NCBI GenBank assembly: GCA_037178975.1
Contig: JASJZH010000001.1
Location: 2,542,001-2,606,000, forward strand
Length of the DNA: 64,000 nt
From: Oscheius tipulae
Taxonomy: Eukaryota; Nematoda; Chromadorea; Rhabditida; Rhabditidae
Direction of reading: 5' to 3'
Shown here: in pieces, positions 41,215-54,218 of the stretch
Layout of the letters: the number at the start of each line of letters is the position of its first letter
Position numbering within the stretch: the first letter of the stretch is position 1
Notes under the pieces: generated by a model
Databases searched by the model: none
Told to the model about the DNA's origin: nothing
The model's input: the letters and a program-made list of their open reading frames with translations, nothing else
Position numbers and translations under genes: made by a program

Positions 41215-43187
41215 GTTTTTTTAGAGGCAACCGGTTCCCCCAGCAACTAATAAAAGTACTTTTGGAAGATTTTCTTGCAAATCCGCCTATCCTACTCGCT
41301 GCTTTGGAAAAAGTAAGATCGTGAATCAATCGAAAGAGACGCAGTGAGCGCTTAAAAACCAGAGAGTTATTGACGATTAAACTGAAATCATCTGGGAAAT
41401 AGGGAGAGATAGAGAGAGCAGGAAATGTGGCCTAATGAAAGACATCTGGCTACCCTAATCGGAGAGGGAAATTGCGAAGTGACATCTCGTCTACGAGCCT
41501 CGACAGCAGAGAAATTTGCAATTCCTAAAGGAAAGGCCGGAGACGGTTAGACGAGCACGTATAATGAATAATAAACGAGGCGCGTAAATTGCTCAGGTCA
41601 TTAGCCGCTCTCGTCGACGTGACTTAAAGCTTGTGTGAGAGGAAAAGACGAACAAAGGGCTTTTTTGTCTGGCCAGGACCCCCGGTTTTATGTTTCTGGG
41701 CCGAGGCAATCATAATCATTGGGAAGGGAGACAAATAGAGGAGCCTCGAACTGCCAGAGCCCCCGAATTAATTGTCCAAATTCGTGACAGGACTGATGTC
41801 AGGAGGCGTCTGATTCTCTCGAGGCAGTAGAAGCGGATTAGATGTAAAAGAAACACAAAGATGGGGATGGAGGAGAGGAATGGCATCGCCTGGGGCAACG
41901 GTAAAACAGGATCAGAAATATAGGGAAGCTAGAGAACGGAAATAAAAAAGAGGGGAGCAAGGGTTAAGCAGAGTTTGAACCAAAGTTTTCAGTCTATCTA
42001 CCAAAACTCTGCTGATGTTTTAAGGCAGTAAAATCCTAATTAAGACATCAGAGCCGAAGCAGCAAGGTTAGCATCTGCAAGTGAAGCAAAACCCGGGTAA
42101 AAAGTCATACTAACCCAGCAAATTGAGATCCAAAATTAACTCACGCAGCCAATGATGCAATGAGGAGCGGCTGAATGAGAATCAAAATGGATCTTGGGCA
42201 AGACAAGAGCAAGATAAAGAGATCGTGTGAAGAAACGCATCGACGTTGATTGATACATGCATAAATCAGGACACGGAGGCCTTCAAAGATTTCCAGCAGG
42301 TATTAGCTTTCAACAAAGTGGAAAGTAGGGCATTGATGCTAAGGTTTAGACAAAAAAATATCTTAGGGAGTCATTCACGAATTGTCACTGCAAAAACTTA
42401 GACGACGCTAATCCCCTACTACCAAAAACTCATTCAACCTACGCAATACCCCTCCGATTGGCATAGACGAAAAAAAAATAACTGAGGTGGAAATCAAGCA
42501 ATTCTCATGTCTTTAAACGAAGCAATACCGCCATGAAATCATGTAAACTGTTTTGTAACATAATTCCAAACTCTTTGAAACTTTTTAGCCACTAAAAACT
42601 TGCAGTAAAACAGCGCAACAGACTAGAATAACCACGACTAGCACCGCAAACTGACTCAGAACGCTCGGCCAAAACAATGCGTAGTCTGTTGCAGAGAACC
42701 ACAGCTTAAAATGGCATCTGATTACAAAAAAGCAGTGAAAGGTGTTGGTTTTCATTATAGCAGAAAGTGGGAACGAGAGCTGGCTAATGACTGCGAAAAC
42801 GAGAGCGAATTGAAAGCTGATTATATCTGCGGCCATTTGATGCCAATCTCATGCAAGAAAAGGTTTATAGTACAACACCGAATCAGCTGTTCTTCCCGTT
42901 TTTTTTTCAATATTTTGGGATCAAAAACCGAACCAACCTTAACTATTCCAAGTCCTCCTGTGAAGGGGTAGAAACTTCCGGGCTTTGGAGGAAAAACTGG
43001 ACTGTCTGTACAATATTCAGTGTCAAAGATAGGGAAAAGATTGTACTTCGGTTAGTACAAAAAGTTGGTAGCGCAACTTGGAACTTTATTCTACACGTCG
43101 ATGGTAAGATCGTATCTGGGTATACAATGACGAGAATTTTGGGTGAAATGGAGAAAGGGGAATACAAAAAGTCGGGGAGAGAGAGGA
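41215..43187. other. Gene-poor intergenic region
   Basis: About 2 kb. The only notable stretch is 42585-42836, where the minus strand has a strongly hydrophobic reading frame (FAVLVVVILVCCAVLL) and the plus strand an overlapping polar one. Neither has splice context or family similarity that I can defend. Confidence 0.35.
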
Positions 43188-46108
43188 TCAGTCTTTCCAG
43201 AGACGGAGATGAGTATCGTCGGAGAAGGTGGCGATGAGATTCTGATGCGGGTGGTGGGCCAAGCCGAGAATAGGACGTTCGGTTACCTGAAATAGCGGAT
43301 GTTATGGCGAAAAAAGTTTATTTGGAACCTTGTTTTTTTTTGAACGAATTCTAAATTTAAGAAATTTACGAATTCTCTGCTAGAATGTCGTCTACTTGGG
43401 TGATGGTGCCGTGATACGCTCGTCAAATCTGCTACATTTACTTTTTAGTTAGCTGTTGATAAGAACACGAGTCAATTATTGAAGACTTTGTGAGCGGCGG
43501 AGAACATCAAGAAATTCCCGACACCTTTATGAAGCAAAATAAATGAAAACTACTTACCGGGAAGGTGCTCTCGAGAGCACAAGTAATCAGCTGGAAGCAG
43601 TACATGACTCCATCTTCGGCCACCGCGTAAACCCATTCTCCTCGCGGCGACAGTATACAGCTCATGAAGTCTCCCTTCTCACGTTTGCCAGATGTCATCA
43701 GCCGTACTACCTAGGAAAACAAATACATTCTAGGAAAATGAAGAAGAGGGTACCTGGCCTTGAAGGTTGACAATGAAGAGCGTATTTGACTTGTTGCAGA
43801 CGACGTACTGGTCCGTTTTGGGGATAGGATGGACGGAATTGACTGCTGTGTCGCCGGCCACGCGGAATGTCGAAGTGCAATCCATGGTCTTCAGATTCCA
43901 CACCTTGCAAGTTCCATCGGCTGATGTGGAAATCTAAAAAAAGGCTGCCTTATAAGAAAGCGCAGTTCAATTCTTTCTTTTTTAATCTAATACCAGCATT
44001 CTACGGTTACTGAAACGAACTTTTCGATACCGAATAGACTATGTCAAATTTACGGACTTTTTGACAAAAAAGGTCTTGACTATCTTAACCTATTTTTGGT
44101 TCAAATTGGTGTTTTTTCTGAGTTGCTATAGCTTTGGCATATCCTGTAGAATCTTCCAAATATGTTAACCCTTTAAATCAGTTGTGGTTCAAAGCGATTA
44201 TTCTATCACCTTCAGCTTCTCCGGCCTCTTGGCCATGACCGTTTGGGCAAAAAAAAGTGCAAGAATGCAAGAAAACTCACAGCCTGGTGTGTATCTTCGC
44301 AATATCTGACGTCGGTAATGAAGGAGGAGTGGCCCTTGAGTTCTTTCAGGCACTTTCCGCTCTTCAGCCCGTGTACCCTTAACTTATTCTTAAGAGAGTT
44401 CAAACACTCAAAACCTGATAATATTGTCGTTTCCTCCGGACAGGACGTGAGAGTTGTCGCGTGAGAATCGGACGACTGTGACACCACTCGAGTGGGCTTT
44501 GTCGAAGCGGCGAAGACAGTCACCGGTTTGGACCTTCCAGACCTTGATCTTGCCCTGATTGTCACCGGAGGCCAGCATCTCCGAGTCGCGACTGAAGACG
44601 AGAGATAGGACAGCGCTGTCCATCATCATCAGGTTGTCTTGGGCCTAAAAATTTTCCTATGAGATTTATAATCTTCTGTCAATTTCATACATTTTAGACA
44701 TTTCCCATGCCGTTTTCTTCGTAAAATAGCTTGTTCAAAAAGTTTGTTGTCCACGGGACCGAACCCGGGTCGTGCGATTCGAGGTGGCACCTCTTATCAA
44801 TACGCTACTATCGCACTGAAGCTTTGAAATACTGTGACTTTGGTTGGAGGCCAAAACCCCTACATATGACTGCATATACTTACTCAGCATTAAAAACACT
44901 ACAAAATGGTATATTACATCGTCCAAAGTCTTAGTGTCTAGTATCCGTCACACGCAGAAAGACAGGACAACAAAAATGGTTTACCTGGTATTTGAGATCT
45001 TTCCTCAGCTTGCCGTTCATATAGTTCCAGACCTCGATGAAGCCGTCCTTGGAGCCGGAGACGAGAAATTGGCCATCGGGAGAGAAGACTGCCGATGTGG
45101 GGTAGCTATCTGAATGTTTTCTTGTTTGTCTCTACATCTAAAGTAGCCAACTTGATCCAAATTTGATGTGTCGAGCCATCTGTGTAGGGTAGCGTTCTTC
45201 TTCCTGCTCCTTCATGGCGGCCTTTCCGCGGAAGAGGTCAATCTGGGTGCCGGGAGGAAGGAGACCTTGATGGAGCTGCCATTTCAGAGACTGGGCGAGC
45301 AGGGCCAGAAGACGCGACGGCGGGACGACGTTCACTTCGCTTGAGAGGGACTGAAATGAATGAATTAATACCTGTTCTAGCATCAAACGTCTAACAAAAA
45401 GGTTCAGATTGTCAGTGAAAAAGTTGCGGATATCAATGAAGATCGTCTGTTGGTAAGCGAAACAGCCAAAATGGCTATTTTAATGAAAAGTACCGACCTG
45501 AGCGATAGCCTGTCGTCTTTTTTCTTTCGAAGTGTCTCCATACACTTCAGCCGCGTCGAAATAGGGACGATTGATCAGTCCTTCAAGGTGATTGTACCTA
45601 AAAATGGTAATTGCCAACCGTGAAAAACAGTTCGTACCGTTCTGCGTCCATGTTCTTCAGCAGTACCATTGGATCTGTTTGGCGGACAATGAGTCTTGCT
45701 GTAGCCAGCTCACGCAGCTCCACCAATTCGATAATCATCTGGAACCGGTTTTTGTCTGTCATAAATGGGTGGGTTAAAAGTACCTGTTCATAAAGATCAA
45801 TGAGCTTCTTTGCTGGCAATTTAAGCGGCTGGATAATCTTTAGCACCGTGTCCCAATGGCCATTGATTATTTCGGAGGAGAAGCCGTCAATGCTGTCCAC
45901 CGTGTTCAGCGTGATATTGGTTTCTTCCTGAAAATCTATCGGATAGATACAGTAGAGTAGAGAGAACGTCACCTGGAGCACGGAGAGCGTTCTCATCAAA
46001 TTGTTCTCCTTCAGATACTGCTCAATTAGCCGAACGACGCTGGAAATCAAGTTTCATTTAAGAGGAGCGATCTGCTTACTCGGCTGCTTCAATTTCGATC
46101 GCCGTCAT
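43188..46108 (-). CDS. smu-1: SMU1 spliceosome-associated WD40 protein
   Basis: Twelve exons (46108-46080, 46039-45973, 45927-45784, 45738-45638, 45597-45498, 45350-45152, 45109-44985, 44644-44415, 44377-44281, 43933-43754, 43710-43558, 43286-43188) give 507 residues in phase. The N-terminal LisH/CTLH region contains [20 protein letters not shown] and [34 protein letters not shown] and [20 protein letters not shown] follow. Seven WD40 repeats form the rest, e.g. [26 protein letters not shown] and [21 protein letters not shown]1 forms the SMU1-RED pair in the B complex and affects splice-site choice, as known for C. elegans smu-1/smu-2. Length matches human SMU1 (513). Introns are small except those with a tRNA-like element (44645-44984) and at 43934-44280. 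Confidence 0.95.
44745..44822 (-). other. Degenerate tRNA-like element in a smu-1 intron
   Basis: On the minus strand it shows GCTTCAGTGCGATAGTAGCG (A-box-like) and CGACCCGGGTTCGGTCCCGT, a good B box. Only part of the T stem pairs. Confidence 0.5.
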
Positions 46109-46870
46109 GGTTTTTGGTGATAGACTCGGCTAAATGGCGTATTTTAACCTGCAAAACGATGCTATACTTGGAAACATTCAGTTAAAATAAGATCTTTGCA
46201 AGATAGGATTTTTGGGTGCAATTCTTCGTATCAACGGATAGGAACTACATGTGATAGTTTCCTATCAATCCGAGTGTCAAAATAACTCAAAATGATAGAT
46301 TTTAGGGCTTGAAAATAGAAAATCTAAGTTGAAAATGTTTGCAAAGAAGAAAAAACTCAAATTCGTATTAGCGGATACGAAATTTTGCGTCGTTGACAAA
46401 GAAAAACTACCGTACGCTTCAAATAAAAACCTTGATGGTGTTGGGGAGCATCCTCCCATGGGTTTTCCGGCCCAAGATAGCATTTTTCGGGTTTGCGATG
46501 TTCTACAAAGTTGTAGTTTTCGTAGTGGGCTACAACTTTGCAGAGCATTCTAAGCTGAGAAAATGTCGGCATCCGCCATAATATTAGATAAAAAAACATC
46601 CAAAACCATATTCTAGTCAAGGGAAATAGTTATGACAGCGGTTGTATCTAGACTTCGGAGTTAGTAAAGCGATATTCAACGAGCGGAACAGTTACCAAAT
46701 CGAGAACTCAAAGAAATATCATAAAAGATTCATTTGCACCAGACAAAAAAAACTCCAAGACTCTAATCACAATCATACACTCCCGCAAAAGTTATGGACA
46801 GATAGGGTCGAAATAAATAGAAGAAAGAAATGTGCAAATCAGTCATCTGTGGAAAGATCTCTTGGTACTA
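46109..46870. other. Intergenic region smu-1 / GRASP
   Basis: About 760 bp, A/T-rich. It contains the hairpin at 46500-46546. I see no exon. Confidence 0.4.
46500..46546. repeat. Hairpin repeat (CTACAACTTTGCAGA family), best copy
   Basis: GTTCTACAAAGTTGTAG and GGCTACAACTTTGCAGAGC face each other across a loop of about 14 bases. This is the clearest of five or six related hairpins in the window. Confidence 0.65.
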
Positions 46871-48829
46871 TTACGACGGTTGTTGATAGTAAGTCGGTGC
46901 TGTTCCTAAAGATTTTAAATGTTGATTTGAGAATACTGCCTACCGTAAGCACCGGTGGGAGGAGGAGGTGGTTGAGCCAGAGGCTGGCTGATTCCGAGGG
47001 AACTCAATGAAGGCATTGGGAAATTCAGGGGGGTAGGAGCTCCGATAGTCGTGGTGGGGACTCCAGGAGGCGGGGTGTATCCGTCTGGAACAGGAGAGTT
47101 TTGAGCACAGGACAGTGACAGTGACAGATTCTTAGAACTCACAAGGAAGGCTAGGCGGTGCCGGAGGCTGATAGTACGACGTAGGAGGCATGGGAGAACT
47201 GGTAGGCGGTGCCGGAGCAGAATAACCAGAGCTATAGCCATAGTTCATCTGGGGAGACGGAGCCTGTGGCTGCTGATAGCCGCCGGCCGGCTGCTGACCA
47301 TAGCCGTAAGGATTAGCATTGTACTGAACCTTTCAACTGACCAGGACATCCAAAAGACTAACCGGATAAGAGTAAGGCTGAGGAGACGGGGTCTGTTGAG
47401 CAGAAACCGCGGGAGCAGGAGGAGGAGGAGGAGGAGGAGGAGGGACACTGGCCGGCGAGGGAGCAATAACTTGCGGTTGGTCGTGACTGTGTCCATGTCC
47501 GTTGTGGTCGTGGCTATGCCCGTGTCCGCCATCGTGATCGTGACTGTGTCCATGACCAGAATCGTGGTCGTGACTGTGACCGTGACCACCGTCATGACTG
47601 TGTCCATGTCCTCCGTCATCGTGACTGTGACCGTGACCGTTAGTCTCGTAGGACGGGTAGCTGGGAACGGAGTACTGCTGGGAAACGGGAGGAGGGGAAG
47701 GCAATTCCTGAAAGAACAAACTGTACTCTGTTTAAATATCAGCAGGCTTAGTCAGTCTCACATAATCTCTCAGTACTTTGCACACCGTTATGTGGTGGCA
47801 CTCAGGCTGATCTGGTCAGCGATTTTCGAACTGATGGCTTACAGAAATAGGGGGAGGAATGACTGTCGAAGCACGTGTGCTAGCCGGAGCAAACTGGCTG
47901 GGATCGGGGAAGGAGGCAATCGACGGCGGTTGAGCTACCTAAAATCATACATCAACCTTTTTGAAGAAGAGACAAACCTTGTCCAGCTGAGGAATTCCGG
48001 TAGGGACTGGAGCTTTCGGCGGGAGAATCTGTTGGGCAGGCTGTGGAGGATTGGGAATCTCCCGGACGGGTTGTGATCTGTCCACAGAGATGGGAATACG
48101 ATGGAGATAGCCGTAACCAATGTCACAGCCGAGACAGCCTTCTCCTCCCCATGCAGAGTTCGGAGTGAGGGACACCTACGAACCGCTGGTTTTTCATAGA
48201 ATTCAAGAATCTTACCTCTCTCACAGTGTCTACATCAACATTGTACACATACAGCTTCAGAGGTTTGCCCTCATTGGCTTGTACCAAAGCGATCAGGTCG
48301 TCGGCCTGGTTCAGGACGCTCTCAGCTCCAAGAATGTAGTCGGTATCGGTCTGAAGACCGGCCAGGGCAGCTGGGGAGTTGGGCTGGACGGAGATGACAT
48401 GCCAGACGTGTTGACTGGCTCCGTCGAAGGTACAGAAGCGGATGGAGACTCCGAGAAGGCCCTGGCCTCCCCAGTTTTGGGAGGGGGTGACGCTAGTCTG
48501 TCGGACGGTGTGAGTCTTGCTGAAAACAGTGGATTAGAGAGTGACAGAGAGACAGGGCTTCTACCAACCTGTTGAAGACAGTAATCTCTACTGGATTCTC
48601 CACATGCTGCTTCAAAATTTCCTTCATCGTATCATTGTCCTTGTCCAGTCGAGTGTTTCCAATGGAAACAATGAAGTCAAAGAACGGTTCCAAGCCGGCT
48701 GCCTGTCCTGGCGAGTTGTCTTGAACCTGAATTCCCAAACTCTAAATATGAAATGTTTGAACATACTCTCAAAACATGGTATCCTTCGGATCCTCCTCCC
48801 GGAATAGGAACACTTTCGCTGTTACCCAT
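46871..48829 (-). CDS. gorasp: GRASP (GORASP) Golgi stacking protein with His-rich tail
   Basis: Nine exons (48829-48767, 48726-48569, 48519-48216, 48175-47978, 47938-47843, 47707-47363, 47323-47143, 47084-46944, 46905-46871) give 506 residues in phase. The N-terminal 200 residues are the two PDZ-like GRASP domains: a myristoylation-type MGNSES start, [50 protein letters not shown] and [20 protein letters not shown]. GRASPs tether Golgi cisternae and act in unconventional secretion. The C-terminal half is a proline/serine/tyrosine-rich SPR region. Unusually it contains, at residues about 294-348, six or so tandem GHGHSHD-type units, a likely metal-binding stretch. Exon 7 has two acceptors six bases apart that would add or drop VQ. 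The ATG follows TTTTCAG by one base. Confidence 0.93.
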
Positions 48830-49947
48830 TCTGAAAACAGTATGCGTCAAAATAAATGCTGGAATTTCGATTTCTGGAGCAATCAATCAATACTCGATGC
48901 GCTTTTTAGGCAACTCACAATCAGAGTACGCAGCAGGGATGCTACGTAGTATGTAACTCCGTAACTGTCAGAATATTCCAGACAAAGAAAGATATTTTCG
49001 AAAAACGCGCCAATTTGAAGGAATCTTTAGGGGTCTTGTCACGATTATACCGCTCAGCTACTTTTTTTTCCAGGAAAACAGGCAACATTGGATTACAGCA
49101 CTTCTTGTTTTTGTCTTTACTCTCTAGTACATTCTGTCAGTCCATTTCCCTTAAAACTTAAAAGAGGTAATAGTTCGGCAGGCGGCCCCTTCGTTTGAAT
49201 TTTTGGCGCGCTTCTACAATTTCACCCAGTATCGGGTTTTCTGACGTAATTCACTCATTTTTAGAGGTTCTAACTATGTTTTTTGTATTCAACATGCAAA
49301 AGAATTCCTATACTGAAAGAGATACCGGAATCTGAGAGCTTTACAGTTAATGTTCCAACATAAGAATTTTCCACTATCTCTGTCGCCTGGCGAATTATTA
49401 CCACGTAGGAGCGTTGAAAAACTACGTTTTTCGGACCATAGAAAGAAGTTACCCCGTGCAAAAATGGAAGGGCAGTGTTTCTAGCCTCTTACTCTCAACA
49501 GGCGCAATTGTATGGAATAATTTTCCGTATTTGGGCCACGGTGCTCCATTTAGTGTGTTACTCTCATTCTGTTCTGATAGTTTGATACTATGGCGTACAA
49601 TGTGAGAACAGGCTTCCAAAGAAGGCTCAGGATCAATGTACGGCTGGCAAAAGTCGGTTCAGATTTTCAGAAGACGACAGAGAACAGTTTGGAAGCCTAT
49701 CTACATGCAAAGTTCTGTCAATTTTTTTCTGTCCCTGCAATGCTCGAAAGGAAGTGAAAGTGAATTCAAAAAGAGTAAAGTTAGCTGGAGACGTGGATCG
49801 TTGACCATGGGGCGACTCGCTCCATTTTCGAATGCAGTCCTTTAAATTTTTGGCACCAATTCGATTTTCAAATATATTCCTTCTGCTTTATCCTACCGCT
49901 TTTCTCATTTTCCTCACCTCTTTTTATTCGAAAGCTTTACAGAACAA
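48830..49947. other. Divergent intergenic region GRASP / PRP17
   Basis: About 1.1 kb without a supportable exon. TTTTCAG at the GRASP side and TTTACAG at the PRP17 side sit just before the two start codons and look like trans-splice acceptors. Confidence 0.4.
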
Positions 49948-52741
49948 ATGGACCTTCTCCAAGGATACGAGGCCAGCGGCGACGAGCACTCGGATGACGA
50001 AAATCAGATCGATTTAAGTGCGTGCAAAACGGTCTCCCTACCGTCCACAATTTCAGTCAGTTTTTCTCTTCATTCCCCCCAAAAGTTTTGATGTTCAGGT
50101 CGCACCGGACGTGGCAGCGAAGGCCGATCCATATGCCGTGGCTATAATCGACCCCAAGACGAGAATGGTCAAGACCAATCCGACCTACGACCAGCTTTTT
50201 CAACCTGAGGTACCTCTTTTTAAAAAAAATACGCTATTTTTCATTTTCAGGCAGGGCCAAGCAATCCGTTCAAAACGGAATCCCAAAAGGCTGCCAAGAA
50301 CACCTTCACAGGATTCGTCGAGCCGGCTCACTTCAGCGCCTTCCACTTCGAGAAAGAGATTCGCAGCTTCGACACCCTCGGCTACGCCCGGAATCCGACT
50401 GCTGATGCAGGTGATTCGAATCATTCGTTCTTGTTCAAGTAATTATCCAGGAAATGCCTTCATTGGCAACGTGAAAGCAGCCGAGGAGAATCAGGGAGCG
50501 ACGCTGTTCGACTCGAAGAAGACTGGCGGTCAGAAGAGGAAAAGAAACACTAACTACGACGCATCCGATCTCGATGGCTACACGGGCCCGTGGGCCAGAT
50601 TCACCGACGAGAAGGCCGTGGCCGTGCCCGATCCGGAACTGCAGAAGGAGATGGACGAATTCGTCAAGAAGAAGCAAATGAAGAGCAAAAAGTTCCGCCA
50701 ACAGCAAAAGGAGAACGAGGGAATGGCCGAAGAAACTACACAGCTCCATCTCAAAGAGACAACAGACTATCAGGGCCGCTCCTTCATGGTCCCGCCAGCC
50801 TTCACCGGTGCCAACCTCAAGGCTGACTACGTCCCGGACAGGTATCTTTCTTTTCCCTTTTCAAGGCCGTCTAATTGCGTATGGCGGCTTGAAAACGGCT
50901 ACAGGTGCCGTATAAGCCAGTGCTCACCAATTGCAACATTCTTGTGTATCAATTCGAAACATATATAGCAAACACGATAACCGGTCTGTTCAACCAGCCA
51001 GTGCAATTCAGTCCTTTGCCATGTTCGTTGTGAGATTCATTGCCGCTTCAGACACTCAGCCAAGACATTTAAAATCCCAAACTGGCGCGAAATGGAAAGA
51101 CATTATCATGTGTTACAGATGTCTATGGACAAACATTTGTTGTTTGAATGGCTTTTTCTGGACCTTAGGCTCCTAAAACTTGATTTCCGTCTGAGCCAGT
51201 CTCTAGTAAAATTCTGCACCTCCAAATCCGACTCAATGCTCTTGTCCTAACAAGCCCATTTCCAGATGTTTCATTCCGAAAAAGCTCATCCACACGTACA
51301 AGGGCCACACTCGCGGGGTCAACTGCGTTCAATGGTTCCCCCAAAGCGCCCATCTGTTCCTGTCCTCTTCGATAGACTGCAAAGTATGTTCTTTATCCCT
51401 TTTTTGTCAAATAAGAACCTTTAGATCAAGCTTTGGGAGGTCTATGGCAAGCAGCAGATCGTCCGCACCTATTCCGGCCATAAGATGCCTGTCCGTGAAG
51501 TGGCCTTCAACAACAGTGGCACAGAATTCCTTTCGGCCAGCTACGACAAATTCATTAAACTCTGGGACACCGAGACCGGACAGGTTAGCCCATTTTTGTA
51601 TCTAATTTCATGGAAATGACTCTAGGTAAAACAACGCTTCCACACCGGCCACATTCCCTTCTGCCTCAAGTTCCATCCCGACGAGGACAAAAACCACATT
51701 TTCCTGTCCGGGATGCAGAACAAGAAGATCCTTCAGTGGGACAGCAGAAGCGGAGAGATCATGCAGGACTACGACAGACATCTTGGCCCCGTTAACTCGA
51801 TCACCTTCTTCGACAAAAATCGCCGGTAGGAGTTTGTTGTTTTAAATAGTTTCGTGGAATTTGGTTTGTCGTGTCTGAATAATGTATTTGCATTGGATAC
51901 TAGTCGAGAAGTTTTTGAAATCAGAACTGGCGTGACGGAGGAAACACGAAATTTCTGGTTGAGTATTCCATGCAATGTCGTTCTCTGTTACTGGATTCAG
52001 CGATTCTGGAACCGATACGCAAGTCTATAGGGTCCAGTGCTGCAAAAAGATATAGGATGCTATAGGATTCCCTTTGACATGCAGCGAAATTAAAAAAACC
52101 GGCGTATCGACAACTGGCCCAGAGTTGCTGGGTAGCACTGGCCTATTAGGAACTTTGAACTGTCACAAACCCTTGTAGCCTAAAAATTTGATGTTTACCC
52201 CACCAATTTGCAGATTCGCCTCGACTTCGGACGACAAATCAATTCGAATCTGGGAGTGGGAGATCCCGGTGGACACAAAGCTGATCCAGAATGTCGGCCT
52301 GCAGTCAATCCCGACGATGACCAAGGGACCACAAGGTGCTTTTTAGCCCTTTTTTCCCATAAATGTCAAATTGCAGACAAGTGGATAATCGGACAGTCGA
52401 TGGACAGCCGAGTTGTGCTCTTCCAGCTCGTCGAGGACAAGCTCCGCTTCGCAAGAAAGAAGAACTTCAAGGGACACAACGCCGCAGGATACGCCTGTAC
52501 CGTCGACTTCAGTCCAGACAATAGGTTCGTTATTTTTCTTCAGTTTATGGGTATTTTTCTTAGCTTTGTGATCAGCGGAGACGCCGAGGGCAAACTATTC
52601 GTGTGGGACTGGCGGACCCACAAGATTGTAGCCAAGTGGAAGGCCCACGACAGCACCTGCATCACCGCCAAATGGCATCCGAAGGAGAAGAGCAAGATCC
52701 TCACGGCCGGATGGGACGGAATCATCAAGCTCTGGGCCTAG
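49948..52741 (+). CDS. prp-17: PRP17 / CDC40 pre-mRNA splicing factor
   Basis: Ten exons (49948-50055, 50099-50209, 50251-50410, 50451-50841, 51266-51383, 51425-51583, 51626-51825, 52214-52335, 52377-52524, 52564-52741) give 564 residues in phase. The N-terminal part has TNPTYDQLFQPEAGPSNPF, EPAHFSAFHFE, then EENQGATLF, DGYTGPWARF and the conserved DYQGRSF. A seven-blade WD40 domain follows, including HTYKGHTRGVNCVQWFP, CKIKLWEVYGKQQIVRTY, QWDSRSGEIMQDYDRHLGPV, RFASTSDDKSIRIWEW and a C-terminal GWDGIIKLW. PRP17 acts in the second catalytic step (C* complex). It is nearly collinear with the human protein (579 residues). Introns 50842-51265 and 51826-52213 are longer and hold nothing recognisable. 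Confidence 0.96.
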
Positions 52742-52899
52742 TTCCAGCACTACGTACACTATTTTGTTGATCTTTATCTTTTGTAGCTTATTTTGCCAGT
52801 AAATATCACTCGTAAACCTGTCCTGATTCCTGCTTGTTGGGTCAATTGGATATCTTTGAAACTTTTGGTAGACTTGATCATCTAAGAGATCACGTTCAG

Positions 52900-53859
52900 A
52901 TGAATAGAGTCATCTGCCGAGGACTCGCGAGCAGTGCGGCGAGGATGGAAACCGCTCCGAAGGGAAAGTACCAGCATTGGAGAAAACCGTGAGTTTCTTC
53001 TCCTTTCGAGCACTAGTTGACAAAAAAAGTGGCTGTCTAAAACTGCTTCAATCACACACCACCTCACATGTGCCGGGAACAACTGAAAAATCTAGCTTAT
53101 CCTTCAAGTCTTCTTTTGTTGCAATGAATTTGGCTGCAGTAGCCCATCCTCTAGCTCCCAATGAAAAAAATTTACGCAATAATTCGAGCATAGAAGGTTA
53201 TAAATTCAGTTTCCGCATTTGGCTTCTTGGATTTATAGTTTTTGCTGCCAGATTTACTGAAATCCGCTGTTCCTAAAATTCGAGTTGCGTTCTTAGCTAA
53301 CGTCTTCCTTGTTTTGAAGCACAAAAGCTAGTTGTTTGCGAGAGAAAAATAAACGAGATGACTGATCTTTGTTAGGTTTCTTATTTCCAGCTGCTCTCAA
53401 CGCAAATTCCGTTGCAATCTGGCTGAAAATAACAGTTTTGGGGCAACGATTTGGCGAGAATGTTTTTCTTTTCGAAAGAAATTTCTAATAATGGATTCGT
53501 ATTCAGTGTCTACTCGGCGCCCCACGTCAATCCCCTTGAAGTCGGAGCTGATTTCTCTTTCAACGGTTCGTCTCTTCCTCTGTTCACCTATTCAATCTCA
53601 AAATGCATTTCAGATACCCGCAATATTCAGTTTACTTCGCGCACACAGGTCGATAACAAGCTGGAACAACTTCGTCTGGCTGTCAGTCTTTCTTCTTTTA
53701 GCTTAGAAATCGTGGTTTTAGAAGCAAATAACCGTCGCGCTACAACAAATTCGAGAGATTGAGGCCACTCACGCGTTCGGAAACAAGCAGCGGGCACAGC
53801 TGAGCGAAGAGACCCAACGCTGGATGCCAATTTCTAAATCTAAAGAGACTCTGCACTAG
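52900..53859 (+). CDS. mrpl-52: Probable mitochondrial ribosomal protein mL52
   Basis: Four exons, 52900-52988, 53507-53565, 53614-53681 and 53722-53859, give 117 residues in phase. The start follows CACGTTCAG, a trans-splice-type acceptor. The N-terminus MNRVICRGLASSAARMETAP looks like a mitochondrial presequence. After a basic stretch come NPLEVGADFSFND and a long charged helix (KLEQLRLAKQITVALQQIRE). The arrangement presequence, G-P-L-x-D-x-S-F-x-D-like motif, then helix is that of MRPL52 (human 123 residues), a peripheral protein of the mitochondrial large subunit. The similarity is modest, so the name is tentative, but consistent phase and codon use support a real gene. Confidence 0.6.
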
Positions 53860-54218
53860 TGTTACTTTTTTGTTTGGAGATAGTAAATTCGTTTAGCTCT
53901 TCTTTGTTTTGTTAGTCAGTTATCGTACGGTGTCACATTTGAGGATCTAAAACAATTCAGTTCGAGATTCGAAAATCTACAGCGTTTTCAGCTCTAAAGT
54001 TAGGTCTGAACAGTCTGACAGTCCCTCCGGCCTTTCTGATAATACATGGACATCGGAGCCATCATTGCCGTCCAAATGGCTAGCAACAGCGACATAGCTT
54101 TGCCAGACCGTTCTTTCGGCCACATTTATCGTAAATTCTCATTCTCGTTCTTCTCGGCCTTCTTTACTTGCCAGATAGATAGTTAACAGTGAAAAATGGA
54201 CATGAAAGTGTCTCCTAC
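53860..54218. other. Short intergenic region
   Basis: About 360 bp. The plus strand side is the 3' end of the mL52-like gene; the minus strand side should contain the missing second half of the PP1-like sequence, but no matching codons are found. Confidence 0.4.

Noticed and set aside
42585-42836. Hydrophobic minus-strand frame, possible receptor exon
   Set aside because: No splice partner in phase and an overlapping polar plus-strand frame of equal length; evidence is insufficient.
47396-48076. Plus-strand frame of 226 codons, R/V-rich
   Set aside because: Antisense of the GRASP His-rich and proline-rich exons; its composition follows from the repeat.
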